Assembly: GCA_963758335.1 (NCBI GenBank) | Contig: CAVWVF010000002.1 | Coordinates: forward strand, 310,001-374,000 | Length of the DNA stretch: 64,000 bases | Direction: 5' to 3' | DNA from: Roseiarcus sp963758335 | GTDB taxonomy: Bacteria; Pseudomonadota; Alphaproteobacteria; Rhizobiales; Beijerinckiaceae | Part shown: positions 35,151-43,284 of the stretch, piece after piece | Position numbering within the stretch: the stretch's first letter is position 1 | Layout: every line of letters begins with the position of its first letter | Program-made: the position numbers and the translations under genes | Notes under the pieces: model-generated | The model's database searches: none | The model's input: the letters and a program-made list of their open reading frames with translations, nothing else | Told to the model about the DNA's origin: nothing

Positions 35151-35890
35151 CACCACGTCTCCGCCCAGGGCCTGAGGTCCATCTCGAAAGTCCAGGCGCT
35201 GCGCTTCTGACGATAGAGCCAAACGTAGTTTTTTGCGATCTCGTCGGGCGCGAGAATTTCCTCCCGGGCGAATTTCTCCGCCGCATCCGGCATGATGCTG
35301 CGAATGAAGGCGCCGTCGATCGCCCCGTCGATCACCACATGCGCCACATGCACGCCCTTCGGCCCGAGTTCGCGCGCGAGAGCCTGCGCCAGCGCGCGAA
35401 GCGCGTGCTTGGCGCCGGCGAAGGCGGAGAACCCGGCCCCGCCGCGCAGACTCGCGGTCGCGCCGGTGAACAGGATCGCCCCCCGCCCGCGCGGCGCCAT
35501 GACGCGGGCGGCCTCGCGGACCGCGAGGAACCCGGCGAGCGACGCCATTTCCCACACCTTCGAATAGACCTGGGTCGTCGTCTCGACGACGGGAAAGCGC
35601 ACGTTGGCGCCGATGTTGAAGACGAGAACGTCCAACGGCCCAATCGTCCGCTCGACGGTCTCGACGAAGGCCGCGACGTCGGCCTCCTTGCGCGCGTCGA
35701 GCCCGAAAGCATGCGCCTCGCCCCCTTTCGCGCGGATGCTCTCGGCGAGCTGTTCCAGAGCTTCCGTGTGGCGCGGGCGCCTGGTGACGCAGACCGCGAG
35801 CCCCTCGGCGGCGAAGGCCCGGGCGATCGCCGCCCCGAGACCATCGCCCGCCCCGATCACCACGCAGACGCCGCGCCCCTTTTCGCTCAT
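35150..35890 (-). CDS. SDR family oxidoreductase
   Basis: 246 residues from the ATG at 35890. Rossmann motif VVIGAGDGLGAAIARAF (~9-25), NIG (~88-90, in place of NAG), TGATASLRGGAGFSAFAGAK (~143-162). The usual catalytic Tyr of YxxxK is Phe here (F-A-G-A-K), as in one SDR subgroup, so catalysis may differ. Substrate unknown. Its stop overlaps the start of the isomerase gene, so the two are translationally coupled. Confidence 0.88.
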   Translation of the reverse strand: MSEKGRGVCVVIGAGDGLGAAIARAFAAEGLAVCVTRRPRHTEALEQLAESIRAKGGEAHAFGLDARKEADVAAFVETVERTIGPLDVLVFNIGANVRFPVVETTTQVYSKVWEMASLAGFLAVREAARVMAPRGRGAILFTGATASLRGGAGFSAFAGAKHALRALAQALARELGPKGVHVAHVVIDGAIDGAFIRSIMPDAAEKFAREEILAPDEIAKNYVWLYRQKRSAWTFEMDLRPWAETW

Positions 35891-35929
35891 TCTTGGCGTG
35901 CTCCGGCTCGCCGTCTCCCATGTCTTCGG

Positions 35930-36301
35930 ACCAAATGCCCTGGCTCGGATGGGTCCTCCAACCATCCGGGAGCGCCGCCAAGGCGAGCATGAAAAGCGCA
36001 TGAAAAGCGGAGGATCGCGCGGACGCCGGAAGCGAAACAGATAAGCGACCGGGGATGCGTGGGCGGGAAGTCGTAGCGCCTTCATAGTACCGCTGACCGC
36101 GGGGAACTGGGCTCACCGGGACCCGCGCGAGGGAAGGGGGGCGCCACGGGATGAGAGCCGTTGCCGGGAAACACGGGAGGAGACCTTGGGCTCCGCGAAC
36201 CTGTCCACGAAACGACAACGGATAGCCGAACTGGCGAGGACGAAGGCGGGGACATCATCACCTCCGTGCGCTTCTCGACAGGCGAGTCACGGACGGCGTT
36301 A
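35930..36301 (+). mobile_element. group II intron 5'-region fragment
   Basis: About 370 bp nearly identical to the minus strand of 14343-13977 in the decayed intron at 12030-14702, apart from a ~12 bp duplication (GCATGAAAAGC). Identity starts after CTTCG at ~35930 and stops abruptly at GACGGCGT (36301). No RT, domain V or splice boundary is present, so it is a dead fragment. It lies between the SDR gene and the HigBA module. Confidence 0.8.
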
Positions 36302-36533
36302 CCAGAAAATCTGGAACGCCGCTGGCCGTCAAACGCCATTGCGTTGGAATCCGCGCGCCAAATTCCGTCTACGTTTCTTGAAGAGCACGCAAGCAAGCGT
36401 GTTGGGGGACAGAGGCGTTATCCGTGTCGTCGATGGGCCGCGACACCCCCTTGCTGTCGGCTTTCCAAGCGTCAATGATATCAACGACTGCGAGGTACAT
36501 CGGTCGCGAGAATGAGGGTCTGAAGTTGCATTG

Positions 36534-36552
36534 TGTACGTAAGAGTGGTACA
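36534..36552. promoter_or_regulatory. possible HigA operator upstream of higBA
   Basis: TGTAC-(9 nt)-GTACA, an inverted repeat ending 23 bp before the higB start. HigA-type antitoxins repress their own promoter by binding such palindromes. This is inference from position and symmetry only. Confidence 0.45.
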
Positions 36553-36575
36553 TAGCCACAGCGGCGAGCGGCTGC

Positions 36576-36869
36576 ATGATCGCGAGCTTTCGGGACGAGT
36601 GGCTGCGCGCGTTTGTTGTCGAGGATACGCGATCGCGGCACATCCCGCCCGAAATCGAAAGCCGGCTCTTCCGCAAGCTCCAGATGATCGACGACGCGAC
36701 GACCGATCAGGACTTGCGGGCGCCCAGCAATCATTTCGAGAAGCTACACGGCAGCCTCGCGGGACTCCACTCGGTTCGCGTCAACAATCAGTGGCGGCTG
36801 GTCTTCCGGTGGGACGGCAGCCGCGGCGAGGCAGAGCGCGTCTATCTCGACGACCACGGCTACAGATGA
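36576..36869 (+). CDS. higB: HigB-type toxin (RelE superfamily)
   Basis: 97 residues. It begins MIASFRDEWLRAFVVEDTRS, with ESRLFRKLQMIDDATTDQDL, then LAGLHSVRVNNQWRLVFRWD and a VYLDDHGYR end, all typical of ribosome-dependent mRNA endonucleases of the HigB family (Arg and Tyr/His residues near the C-terminus). The antitoxin gene follows after 9 bp. Toxin-first order is normal for higBA. It appears complete. Confidence 0.93.
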   Translation: MIASFRDEWLRAFVVEDTRSRHIPPEIESRLFRKLQMIDDATTDQDLRAPSNHFEKLHGSLAGLHSVRVNNQWRLVFRWDGSRGEAERVYLDDHGYR

Positions 36870-36878
36870 GGCGAACCC

Positions 36879-37187
36879 ATGCTGACGACGAAGCGCAGGC
36901 CGGCCACGGTCGGCGAAATCCTTGTCGAGGAATTCATGCAACCCATGGGGCTGACACAGGTCGCGTTGGCCGAGGCGATGGGCGTTCAGCGCAAGCACGT
37001 CAACGAATTGTGCAACAACCGCAGGAATGTGACGGCGGCGACCGCGCTCATCCTCGCGCGCGTTTTCGGCAACAGCCCCGACTTCTGGCTCAACGCGCAG
37101 CGGCGCAGCGATTTGTGGAAGGCGATGAACAGCCCCCGCGATCGCGAGCGAATCGAGCGCGCGAAACCAATCGGCGCGGCGGCGTGA
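36879..37187 (+). CDS. higA: HigA-type antitoxin
   Basis: 102 residues. Family start KRRPATVGEILVEEFMQPMG, then a helix-turn-helix LTQVALAEAMGVQRKHVNEL and the conserved RVFGNSPDFWLNAQ. It neutralises HigB and represses the operon. Complete; the C-terminal tail (IERAKPIGAAA) is usual. It forms an operon with higB. Confidence 0.94.
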   Translation: MLTTKRRPATVGEILVEEFMQPMGLTQVALAEAMGVQRKHVNELCNNRRNVTAATALILARVFGNSPDFWLNAQRRSDLWKAMNSPRDRERIERAKPIGAAA

Positions 37188-37256
37188 TCGACCCTGTGGC
37201 GCGCAGAACTCGCGCACGAGCGCTTCGCCCATGTCGCGCAGACTCTGTCACCCGCG

Positions 37257-37540
37257 TCATGACGCAGCGACGGCCGGGTAAGCGGGCCGGCTGCGCGGCA
37301 GGACGCAGAAGGCGATCAGCCCCTGCGCGAGATAGTAGGGCGGCAGCGTCCACTGGTCGGCCGGCCAGCCGACATGGCCGAACTTGAAGAGCGCAATGGT
37401 CATGTCCGACAGCATGAACAGGATCGCGCCGGCCGCCACCGCGATCGCCGCCTTGTCACGCAGGACGGTCGCGCGGCCGGTCGCCTGCGCTGCGTCGCAC
37501 GCGACGACCGCGGCGTAGACCGCCACGCCGGCCGCAAACC
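37257..37540 (-). pseudogene. lysoplasmalogenase (YhhN/TMEM86) C-terminal fragment
   Basis: About 90 codons: YAAVVACDAAQATGRA, LRDKAAIAVAAGAILFMLSD, MTIALFKFGHVGWPADQWTL, PPYYLAQGLIAFCVLP. This is the C-terminal third of YhhN family membrane proteins (S-D-x3-A and Y-Y-x-A-Q motifs). The N-terminal two thirds are absent; the sequence is joined directly to a truncated sterol desaturase at ~37545. It is the product of a deletion between two neighbouring genes. Confidence 0.75.
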
Positions 37541-38200
37541 GGCCCGTACATGGGCTTCTCGACCTCCTCCTCGAACGTGCCGAACAGCCGGTCCCAGGGG
37601 ATGGGAATGCCGGCGTAGTTCTTGTCGAGATATTCGTGGTTGACCCCGTGATGGACGCGATGGTTCGAGGGCGAGGCGAACACGAAGTCGAACTGGCCGA
37701 GCTTGCCGACGAGCTCGGTGTGGATCCAGAACTGGTAGAGGAGATCGATCAGCCCGACGGCGACGAACACGACCGGCGGAACGCCGCAGATAGAAGATCC
37801 AGCCGAGCAGCACCCCGGTGCTCGGCTGCCTCAGCGCGGTCGAGAGATTGAAACGGTCGCTCTGGTGATGGACGACATGCGCCGCCCAGAAGAGGCCCAC
37901 CTCATGGTCGACGCGGTGGTGCCAGTAATAGAAGAAATCGTAGGCGATCAGCGCCCCGACCCACACCCGCCAGTCGTCGGCGCGCAACGCAAAGAGCGCA
38001 AGGCGATCATAGATGAGGACATAAATTCCGACGCTGAGCGCCAGCATGAACACGCTGGAAATCTGGCTGAGGATTCCGGCGGTCAGCGAGCCGACCGCGT
38101 CGTTCAGCCGATTGACGTTGCGCCCAGCCATGAGTTCGATGCAAAACTCCGCCGCCATCAGCGCGACGAAAACCGGAATGGCGTAGACGATGACGTTCAA
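37541..38200 (-). pseudogene. sterol desaturase / fatty acid hydroxylase family protein, frameshifted and truncated
   Basis: Likely start TTG at 38200 (after GAGGA), giving NVIVYAIPVFVALMAAEFCI. Di-iron His motifs are visible: YWHHRVDHE and AAHVVHHQS in the first frame. After a frameshift at ~37785, NHRVHHGVNHEYLDKNYAGI continues in the second. The frame then ends at EEEVEKPMYG (~37550), where lysoplasmalogenase sequence begins. The last ~60-80 residues of the desaturase are missing. Membrane-bound hydroxylase by family; inactive here. Confidence 0.82.
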
Positions 38201-38311
38201 TCGGTTCCTCGTAGGCGCTGCATGAGAGACTACGACGGGTGAACGCGAACTCAAAGCGACGGGGTTCCCTACGCTGAGGTTTATCGTTATGCTCGACAAT
38301 GGAGTTGAGGT

Positions 38312-38741
38312 ATGACGTCAGAGCTTCCAAAGGAACCTTCGGCAACATGTGGATCGGGAACCGCCATACCGGGGGCGGCGGATAAACGGAGGCGGCTTGA
38401 GCGTTGGAAGGATAGAGCGACGATTTTTTCGAGCATTGTCGCTGCGCTGGCGCTATCATTTACTGCTTGGCAGTTCTATTTGGGACGACTAGCGTTGCAG
38501 AGCCAATCAATACTTACTGCTACAAACAATGCGGTGCAGATCCAATCTGAAATGCTAAAGAATCCAAATTTATACGCAAGCATCTTCGGAGAAAAAGCTG
38601 AGGAATTCACTCAGAATATAGGGATACGACAACTGATTGCGTTTTATGTCGCTCGCTATTATGAATATAAGGCGGGGATCTTGCCGGAGGACGCGTGGAG
38701 TGAGATAGTGGGCGAAATTTGCGGCTCGTCGCTATTTCAAA
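38312..38741 (+). pseudogene. membrane-anchored hypothetical protein interrupted by ISL3
   Basis: From the ATG at 38312, 143 codons are open before the ISL3 element. One membrane span (~36-54, IFSSIVAALALSFTAWQFYL) is followed by a helical region (SQSILTATNNAVQIQSEMLK) and an IAFYVARYYEYKAGILPEDA part. This layout resembles unnamed DUF-type proteins with one anchor and a cytosolic helical domain. After the element a 37-codon open stretch (40018-40130) ends in a stop and may be the rest. GC content is clearly lower than in the core genes. Confidence 0.6.
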
Positions 38742-39948
38742 TGGGTGAATTAGCGAGCACGTCACCGGCGATGAGGTAGACGATGGCTTTGAGGTTTCGT
38801 TTGGTTCGGTAGCCCTTGGCCTTGCGCTTGGCGGCCTGGACATTGCCGTTGATCGCCTCCAGAACGCCATTGGAAAGGCCGGTGGCGATCGATCTGAGGA
38901 TGCCTTCCGACTTCGCCGTGATCGTCTTGGCCAGCTTCTTCATCGGCGCGAGGTCGCAGACTTGAACCCAGGCGTTCCAGCGGTCGAGGAAACGCCGAGC
39001 CGATTTGACGCTCATCGTGAACAGCTGTTGCAGGTTCATGCGGATCTGCATCGCTTGGATCGTGTCGAGGTTCTGCGCTTCCAACCGAGAGAGCGCCTCC
39101 TTTTCCTCCTGCGTCAGACGATCGACGTTCTTCAGGAAGATGTAGCGCCGGCCCTTGATCTGGAAGTTGTTCCGCGCCTCCTCGCGCCGCACCTGGTCGA
39201 CGGCCTCGTTGGCGAGTTTGATGACGTGAAATTTGTCGAACGTGATCTCAGCGTTCGGGAAGTTCTCTTTGATCCCCGCCTCGAATGCAGCCCCCATGTC
39301 GATGCTGGCGTCGGTCACCGCTTCGCGCCGGCCGCCATGCGCCTCGAGGAAATCCGCGAATTCCTTCACGGTCGCCGCGTCCTTGCCGTCGGCGACGTAG
39401 ACGACCTTGCGCCGCGCCATGTCAACGAACAGGCTGATGTAGTCGTGGCCGCGCCGCGCCGAAGTCTCGTCGGCGGCGATGCGCCGCACCAGCGACAAAT
39501 CCAGCTTCTCCACCGCCCGCCAGACGTAGTGTTCGACGATGCGCCACAAGCGCGTGTCGTGCTCGCCGAGCCGCTCGGCCGCATTGGCGATCGGCATCGT
39601 CTTGGCCAGCGCCAGCACATAGGCCTCGAACAGCAACGTGAAACCCGATCCCGCGCGAGCCCACGGCGTCGCCACCTTGCGCACGACGCACTGCGGACAC
39701 GTCACCCTCGGCGTGCGCGCATGCAACAGCGTGCGATGCTGGAAGAAATCCAGATGCCGCCAGGTCTCCTCCTTCGTGTCATGAACCGCGCAGTCCTCGC
39801 GCCCACACTGCGCACAGGCGAACCAACTCCCCCGCGGAAAATCCACGCATAAATCGAGCCGACCGTCCACCGCGTCGAACCCGCTGCGCGTCACCATCCA
39901 CGGCGACGCAAGACCAAGGGCCAACTGGAAAAGATCGGTGTCCTGCAT
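38737..39948 (-). CDS. ISL3-family transposase
   Basis: 403 residues, full length. An N-terminal zinc-binding part (CAQCGREDC ... CPQCVVRKV, ~44-105) precedes the ISL3 DDE domain: AADETSARRGHDYISLFVDM (~153-172), VTDASIDMGAAFEAGIKENF (~205-224), FDKFHVIKLANEAVDQVR (~231-248), LSNGVLEAINGNVQAAKRKA near the end. The frame is uninterrupted. It has disrupted a hypothetical membrane gene. Confidence 0.94.
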   Translation of the reverse strand: MQDTDLFQLALGLASPWMVTRSGFDAVDGRLDLCVDFPRGSWFACAQCGREDCAVHDTKEETWRHLDFFQHRTLLHARTPRVTCPQCVVRKVATPWARAGSGFTLLFEAYVLALAKTMPIANAAERLGEHDTRLWRIVEHYVWRAVEKLDLSLVRRIAADETSARRGHDYISLFVDMARRKVVYVADGKDAATVKEFADFLEAHGGRREAVTDASIDMGAAFEAGIKENFPNAEITFDKFHVIKLANEAVDQVRREEARNNFQIKGRRYIFLKNVDRLTQEEKEALSRLEAQNLDTIQAMQIRMNLQQLFTMSVKSARRFLDRWNAWVQVCDLAPMKKLAKTITAKSEGILRSIATGLSNGVLEAINGNVQAAKRKAKGYRTKRNLKAIVYLIAGDVLANSPI

Positions 39949-40014
39949 CCCCTCAGGCTAAACGCGATCCCCCCTGAGCGATCGCTAACCCGCCCCCAAA
40001 TTCCGACTTACCCA
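38742..40014 (-). mobile_element. ISL3-family insertion sequence
   Basis: ~1.27 kb. The proposed ends share only a short inverted repeat TGGGTRARTYRG (38742 on the plus strand; 40014 on the minus strand), and no 8-bp target duplication was found by eye, so the ends are approximate. The transposase stop falls just outside the proposed left end (38737), which argues that the true end is a few bases further left. Confidence 0.7.
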
Positions 40015-40177
40015 CTCCTTTCAGCGAGGAGCCAAATTTGCTCATTCAAGAAGTTGCCGAAAGTTTCTCCAATAATAAATTTGCAAGACCAGTACCCGCG
40101 GGGATTCAACGAAATTGTATCGTCGTGTAAGTAGCCGGCACCGATGTAAGAGGCTAACTTATGTTTAGTCATACTTT

Positions 40178-40231
40178 GGCGCGTTAGCCGTAAGGATGAC
40201 GAAAGGCGCGTTAGCCGTAAGGATGACAAAA
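40178..40231. repeat. 27-bp direct tandem repeat (two units)
   Basis: GGCGCGTTAGCCGTAAGGAT followed by GACGAAA at 40178-40204, repeated with one change (GACAAAA) at 40205-40231, immediately before the ATG at 40233. The second unit provides AAGGA as a possible ribosome site 16 nt upstream of the start. Confidence 0.9.
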
Positions 40232-40232
40232 A

Positions 40233-40799
40233 ATGACAGTGGGAAGCATAATCAAAATGGCGTTGCTTGTAATGGCAACGCTCCTACTTATCGTGCGCCC
40301 AGCCTCCGCTTGGTTGATTGAACCGAGTCCGTCTAACGTTCATTACAAGGAGTTTAAAGAAGCGGCGATCGGATTGATTGTACAAGTGGATCAGATCGTG
40401 AATTCATGGATAAAGTCACAGAGAAAGGAAACTAATTTAGAGTTACCATCATCGGAAACGCTACGTAATATTGCTAAGCAATTTCAATCTTTTGCGCAAG
40501 ATACGCAGCATTCTGCGAACATACCGTTTACGGCTGAGTTGAAGGTTTATGCCGGCAAAGAGGCTGAACGCTTACAAATAAATGTACCTGGAACGTATTC
40601 TGAAGCGTACGGCATATTTGCAGATGCTAGGATTGCTTTAGCGGAACAGCTTGATACGGTCAGGAATAGTAATTTTGGTCCATCATCATCTACCGACCTT
40701 AAAAAGCGTGAAGCGTTTGGGCAACTGGTGGGCCGGATGTTCCGCCTCGTAGCAATCGGAAATTATTTAACCGTATTGCTCCAATATCAGGGGACATAA
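40233..40799 (+). CDS. exported hypothetical protein (188 aa)
   Basis: Signal peptide MALLVMATLLLIVRPASAW (~9-27) then a helical, polar domain: YKEFKEAAIGLIVQVDQIVN, LRNIAKQFQSFAQDTQHS, EAYGIFADARIALAEQLDTV, GRMFRLVAIGNYLTVLLQYQ. Not recognised. It is strikingly AT-rich against the ~65% GC neighbourhood and uses AAA/AAT/TTA codons freely, which suggests recent transfer. It belongs to the same patch as the ISL3-disrupted gene. Confidence 0.7.
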   Translation: MTVGSIIKMALLVMATLLLIVRPASAWLIEPSPSNVHYKEFKEAAIGLIVQVDQIVNSWIKSQRKETNLELPSSETLRNIAKQFQSFAQDTQHSANIPFTAELKVYAGKEAERLQINVPGTYSEAYGIFADARIALAEQLDTVRNSNFGPSSSTDLKKREAFGQLVGRMFRLVAIGNYLTVLLQYQGT

Positions 40800-40912
40800 T
40801 TGAGCGTCGTTTCTAAGAGGTTCCGTTGCTGCGTTGGCACTACGATCTTTGATAGGAGATCAACGAGGAGTGCCAGCAAAATCACACCAGCTTTCGCAGT
40901 CCAGACGGGGCC

Positions 40913-41893
40913 ATGAAGGGCAAGATCACGATTTTCGGCTATGGGCCAACGGGGCGGGCGACCGCGGAGCGTCTACTCGCGGCGGGGCGCGAGACGGCGA
41001 TCGCGCAGCGCTCCAAACCGGCGGCGCTGCCGAAAGGCGCATCGTTCGTCGCCTGCGACGCGCTCGACCGCGACAGCGTCGTCAAAGCGGCGCGCGGCAG
41101 CGCGCAGATCGTCGTCGCGATCGGCTTTCCCTATGTCGGCAAACTTTGGCGGGAGGCCTGGCCGAAGGCGATCGGCAATTTCGTCGCCGCCTGCGCGGCG
41201 ACCGGGGCGCGCATGATCTTCATCGACAATCTCTACCTGTACGGGCCGCAAACCGCCCCGCTCGTCGAGACCATGCCGCTCACTTCCTACGGCATGAAGC
41301 CGGCCGCGCGTTCCGCCACGACCCGGATCTGGCTGGAGGCTGCGGCGCAAGGCCGGGTGCGGGTCGCGGCGCTGCGCGCGCCCGATTTCTATGGACCCGA
41401 TGTCCCTTGGGCCTATCTGGGCAATTCGACGATCGGCGCGCTGGCCAAGGGCAAGGCCGCGTTCTTCGTCGGCTCGCCCGACATCCCGCACGATTACGCC
41501 TATGTGCCCGATATCGCCCGCGCCGCGACGACCTTGCTCGACGCGCCGGACTCGGCATTCGGTCAGCCCTGGCACGTCCCGTGCGCGCCGACCCGCACGA
41601 CGCGCGAGATCCTGCAAATCGCGGCGGATGCGCTCGGCGTCCCGCTCCGCACTCGCACCTTGCCCGCGCCGCTGCTCACGCCGATCGGCCTCTTCTCGCC
41701 CTTCCTGCGCGAGATGCGCGAGATGCACTTCCAGTGGGATCGGCCGTACCGGGTCGATGCGAGCAAATTCGCAAGGACGTTCTGGTCCGACGTCACGCCG
41801 TTCGAGGCCGGCGTGCGCGAGACCGCGCTTTCGTTCCGAAAGCGCGCGGCATCCGGTCCGCGCCTCAGCGCAGCGCCTGCAACCCGCCAATGA
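40913..41893 (+). CDS. NAD-dependent epimerase/dehydratase family protein
   Basis: 326 residues. Rossmann motif ITIFGYGPTGRATAERLLAA (~4-23); FIDNLYLYGPQTAPLVETMP (~103-122) corresponds to the NAD/active-site loop; SYGMKPAARSATTRIWLEAA (~124-143) replaces YxxxK. AYVPDIARAATTLLDAPDSA follows. Extended SDR fold with substrate unknown. Its last 29 bp overlap the 3' end of the convergent NRAMP gene. Confidence 0.85.
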   Translation: MKGKITIFGYGPTGRATAERLLAAGRETAIAQRSKPAALPKGASFVACDALDRDSVVKAARGSAQIVVAIGFPYVGKLWREAWPKAIGNFVAACAATGARMIFIDNLYLYGPQTAPLVETMPLTSYGMKPAARSATTRIWLEAAAQGRVRVAALRAPDFYGPDVPWAYLGNSTIGALAKGKAAFFVGSPDIPHDYAYVPDIARAATTLLDAPDSAFGQPWHVPCAPTRTTREILQIAADALGVPLRTRTLPAPLLTPIGLFSPFLREMREMHFQWDRPYRVDASKFARTFWSDVTPFEAGVRETALSFRKRAASGPRLSAAPATRQ

Positions 41894-43112
41894 CGCCGAG
41901 CGCCGAGACGGCGGCGGAGATTCCGACAATGAGGCGGAGCCGCCAGCCGCGGACCCGATAGGGCTCGGGCAGCGCGGTCGCGGCGAGCGCCACCAGAAAG
42001 CCGATCATCAGCGGCATCAGGAAGGCGTTCAACACCTGCGCGGCGACGGTCAGCCAGACAAGGTCGGAGGCGGCCCAGACGGCGAAGGCAGAGCCGACGA
42101 CGCAGACCGCATAGACGCCGTAAAACCAGCCGGCCGCGAACGGATGCTGCTCCAGCGTGCGCTTGTAGCCCGCGATCTCGCCGACGCCCCAGGCGAGCGC
42201 CAGCGACGCCACGATCGCCGCGACCAGAGAAGCGCCGAGCACGCCGGCCCCGAACACGAATTTCGCCGCCGACGCGCCCAGCGCCGGCGTCAGAGCGCCG
42301 CTGATCGCGCCGACGCTGTCGAGGCTCGCCGGCTCCGCGCCGTAGGCGAAAGTCGCCGCGGCCGCAATGAGCACCGCGCCGGTCAGGCATTGGGTCAAAA
42401 CCGCGCCCAGCGCCGTGTCCAGCCGCGCGTGGCCGAGGTCGCCCGGCTGCAGACTTTTGTCGACCGTCGCCGACTGCTGGTAGAAGATCATCCAGGGGTT
42501 AAAGGTCGCCCCGATGATCGCTGCGACCATGTAGAGAAATTCGCGGTCGCCGAACGGCAGGCTGACCGCGTCGCTCGCCATCGTCGCGAGGCTTGGGCGC
42601 GCCGCCCAGGCGACGGCGAAGAAAGCCAGTTCGAAGAGGCCGATGACGATCGCCGCCCGCTCGACCCGTCGATACGAGCCAGTTCCGACGATCGTCAGAA
42701 TAGCCGCCGTCGCCAGCGGCAGGGTGAGGCTGCGCGGCAGGCCGAACATTTCGCCGATGCCGGCGACGGCGGTGAATTCGGTGACGAGCGAGCCGATCGC
42801 CGCTGCGCCGAGCCCGGCGACAGCAAGGAGAGCCCATCCCAGCCCGTAGCGCTCGCGAATGAGTTCGGCATGGCCGCAGCCGGTGTAGACGCCGAGCCGC
42901 ACCGTCAGCTCCTGCACCAGATAGAGCATCGGGATCAGGGCGAGCGTGAGCGGCAGCAGGCGGTAGCCCCAGAGCGCCCCGCCCTGCGCCGCAACGACAA
43001 CGTTGCCGGCGTCGGTGTCGGCCAGCATGACGAGGAGCCCCGGGCCCCAGACGGCGAGCGCCCGGACGATGGAAACCGTGCTCACGCCGTCCGTCCGCGC
43101 ACTGTCATCCAT
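41865..43112 (-). CDS. NRAMP-family divalent metal transporter (atypical)
   Basis: 415 residues, about 11 spans. TM1 reads MLADTDAGNVVVAAQGGALW (the DPGN motif appears as D-A-G-N), and TM3 region RYGLGWALLAVAGLGAAAIG. In TM6 the usual M-P-H metal site is GATFNPWMIFYQQSATVDKS, so the metal-binding Met is absent, as in NRAMP-related Mg/Al-type transporters. Inner membrane; ion specificity is probably not classical Mn/Fe, but that is inference. Convergent with the epimerase gene. Confidence 0.88.
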   Translation of the reverse strand: MDDSARTDGVSTVSIVRALAVWGPGLLVMLADTDAGNVVVAAQGGALWGYRLLPLTLALIPMLYLVQELTVRLGVYTGCGHAELIRERYGLGWALLAVAGLGAAAIGSLVTEFTAVAGIGEMFGLPRSLTLPLATAAILTIVGTGSYRRVERAAIVIGLFELAFFAVAWAARPSLATMASDAVSLPFGDREFLYMVAAIIGATFNPWMIFYQQSATVDKSLQPGDLGHARLDTALGAVLTQCLTGAVLIAAAATFAYGAEPASLDSVGAISGALTPALGASAAKFVFGAGVLGASLVAAIVASLALAWGVGEIAGYKRTLEQHPFAAGWFYGVYAVCVVGSAFAVWAASDLVWLTVAAQVLNAFLMPLMIGFLVALAATALPEPYRVRGWRLRLIVGISAAVSALGVIGGLQALR

Positions 43113-43284
43113 CCGCGAAAGGCGCTCCGCCTTAAGGTCGGGCGACTAAGGGAACCCGAGCGCCGTAAAGTCAACTGGCCATAATCGCGCACCCCCGACC
43201 GGCGCCCGAACCGCGAACGTGCTGGCGTCCGATGGGAAACGCCATATATTGCCCAGGCAAAGCGGCGCCGGTCAGGAAGGTCCC

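Noticed and set aside
34524..36218. 564-codon apparent fusion of isomerase with upstream sequence
   Set aside because: The upstream part overlaps the SDR gene and a group II intron fragment; chance open frame.
38734..40022. 8-bp target duplication for the ISL3 element
   Set aside because: Flanks ATTTCAAA and CTCCTTTC do not match; only a TTTCA similarity, so no duplication is claimed.
41391..43184. 597-codon plus-strand frame over the NRAMP gene
   Set aside because: Starts out of frame in the epimerase and is antisense to a clear multi-span transporter.
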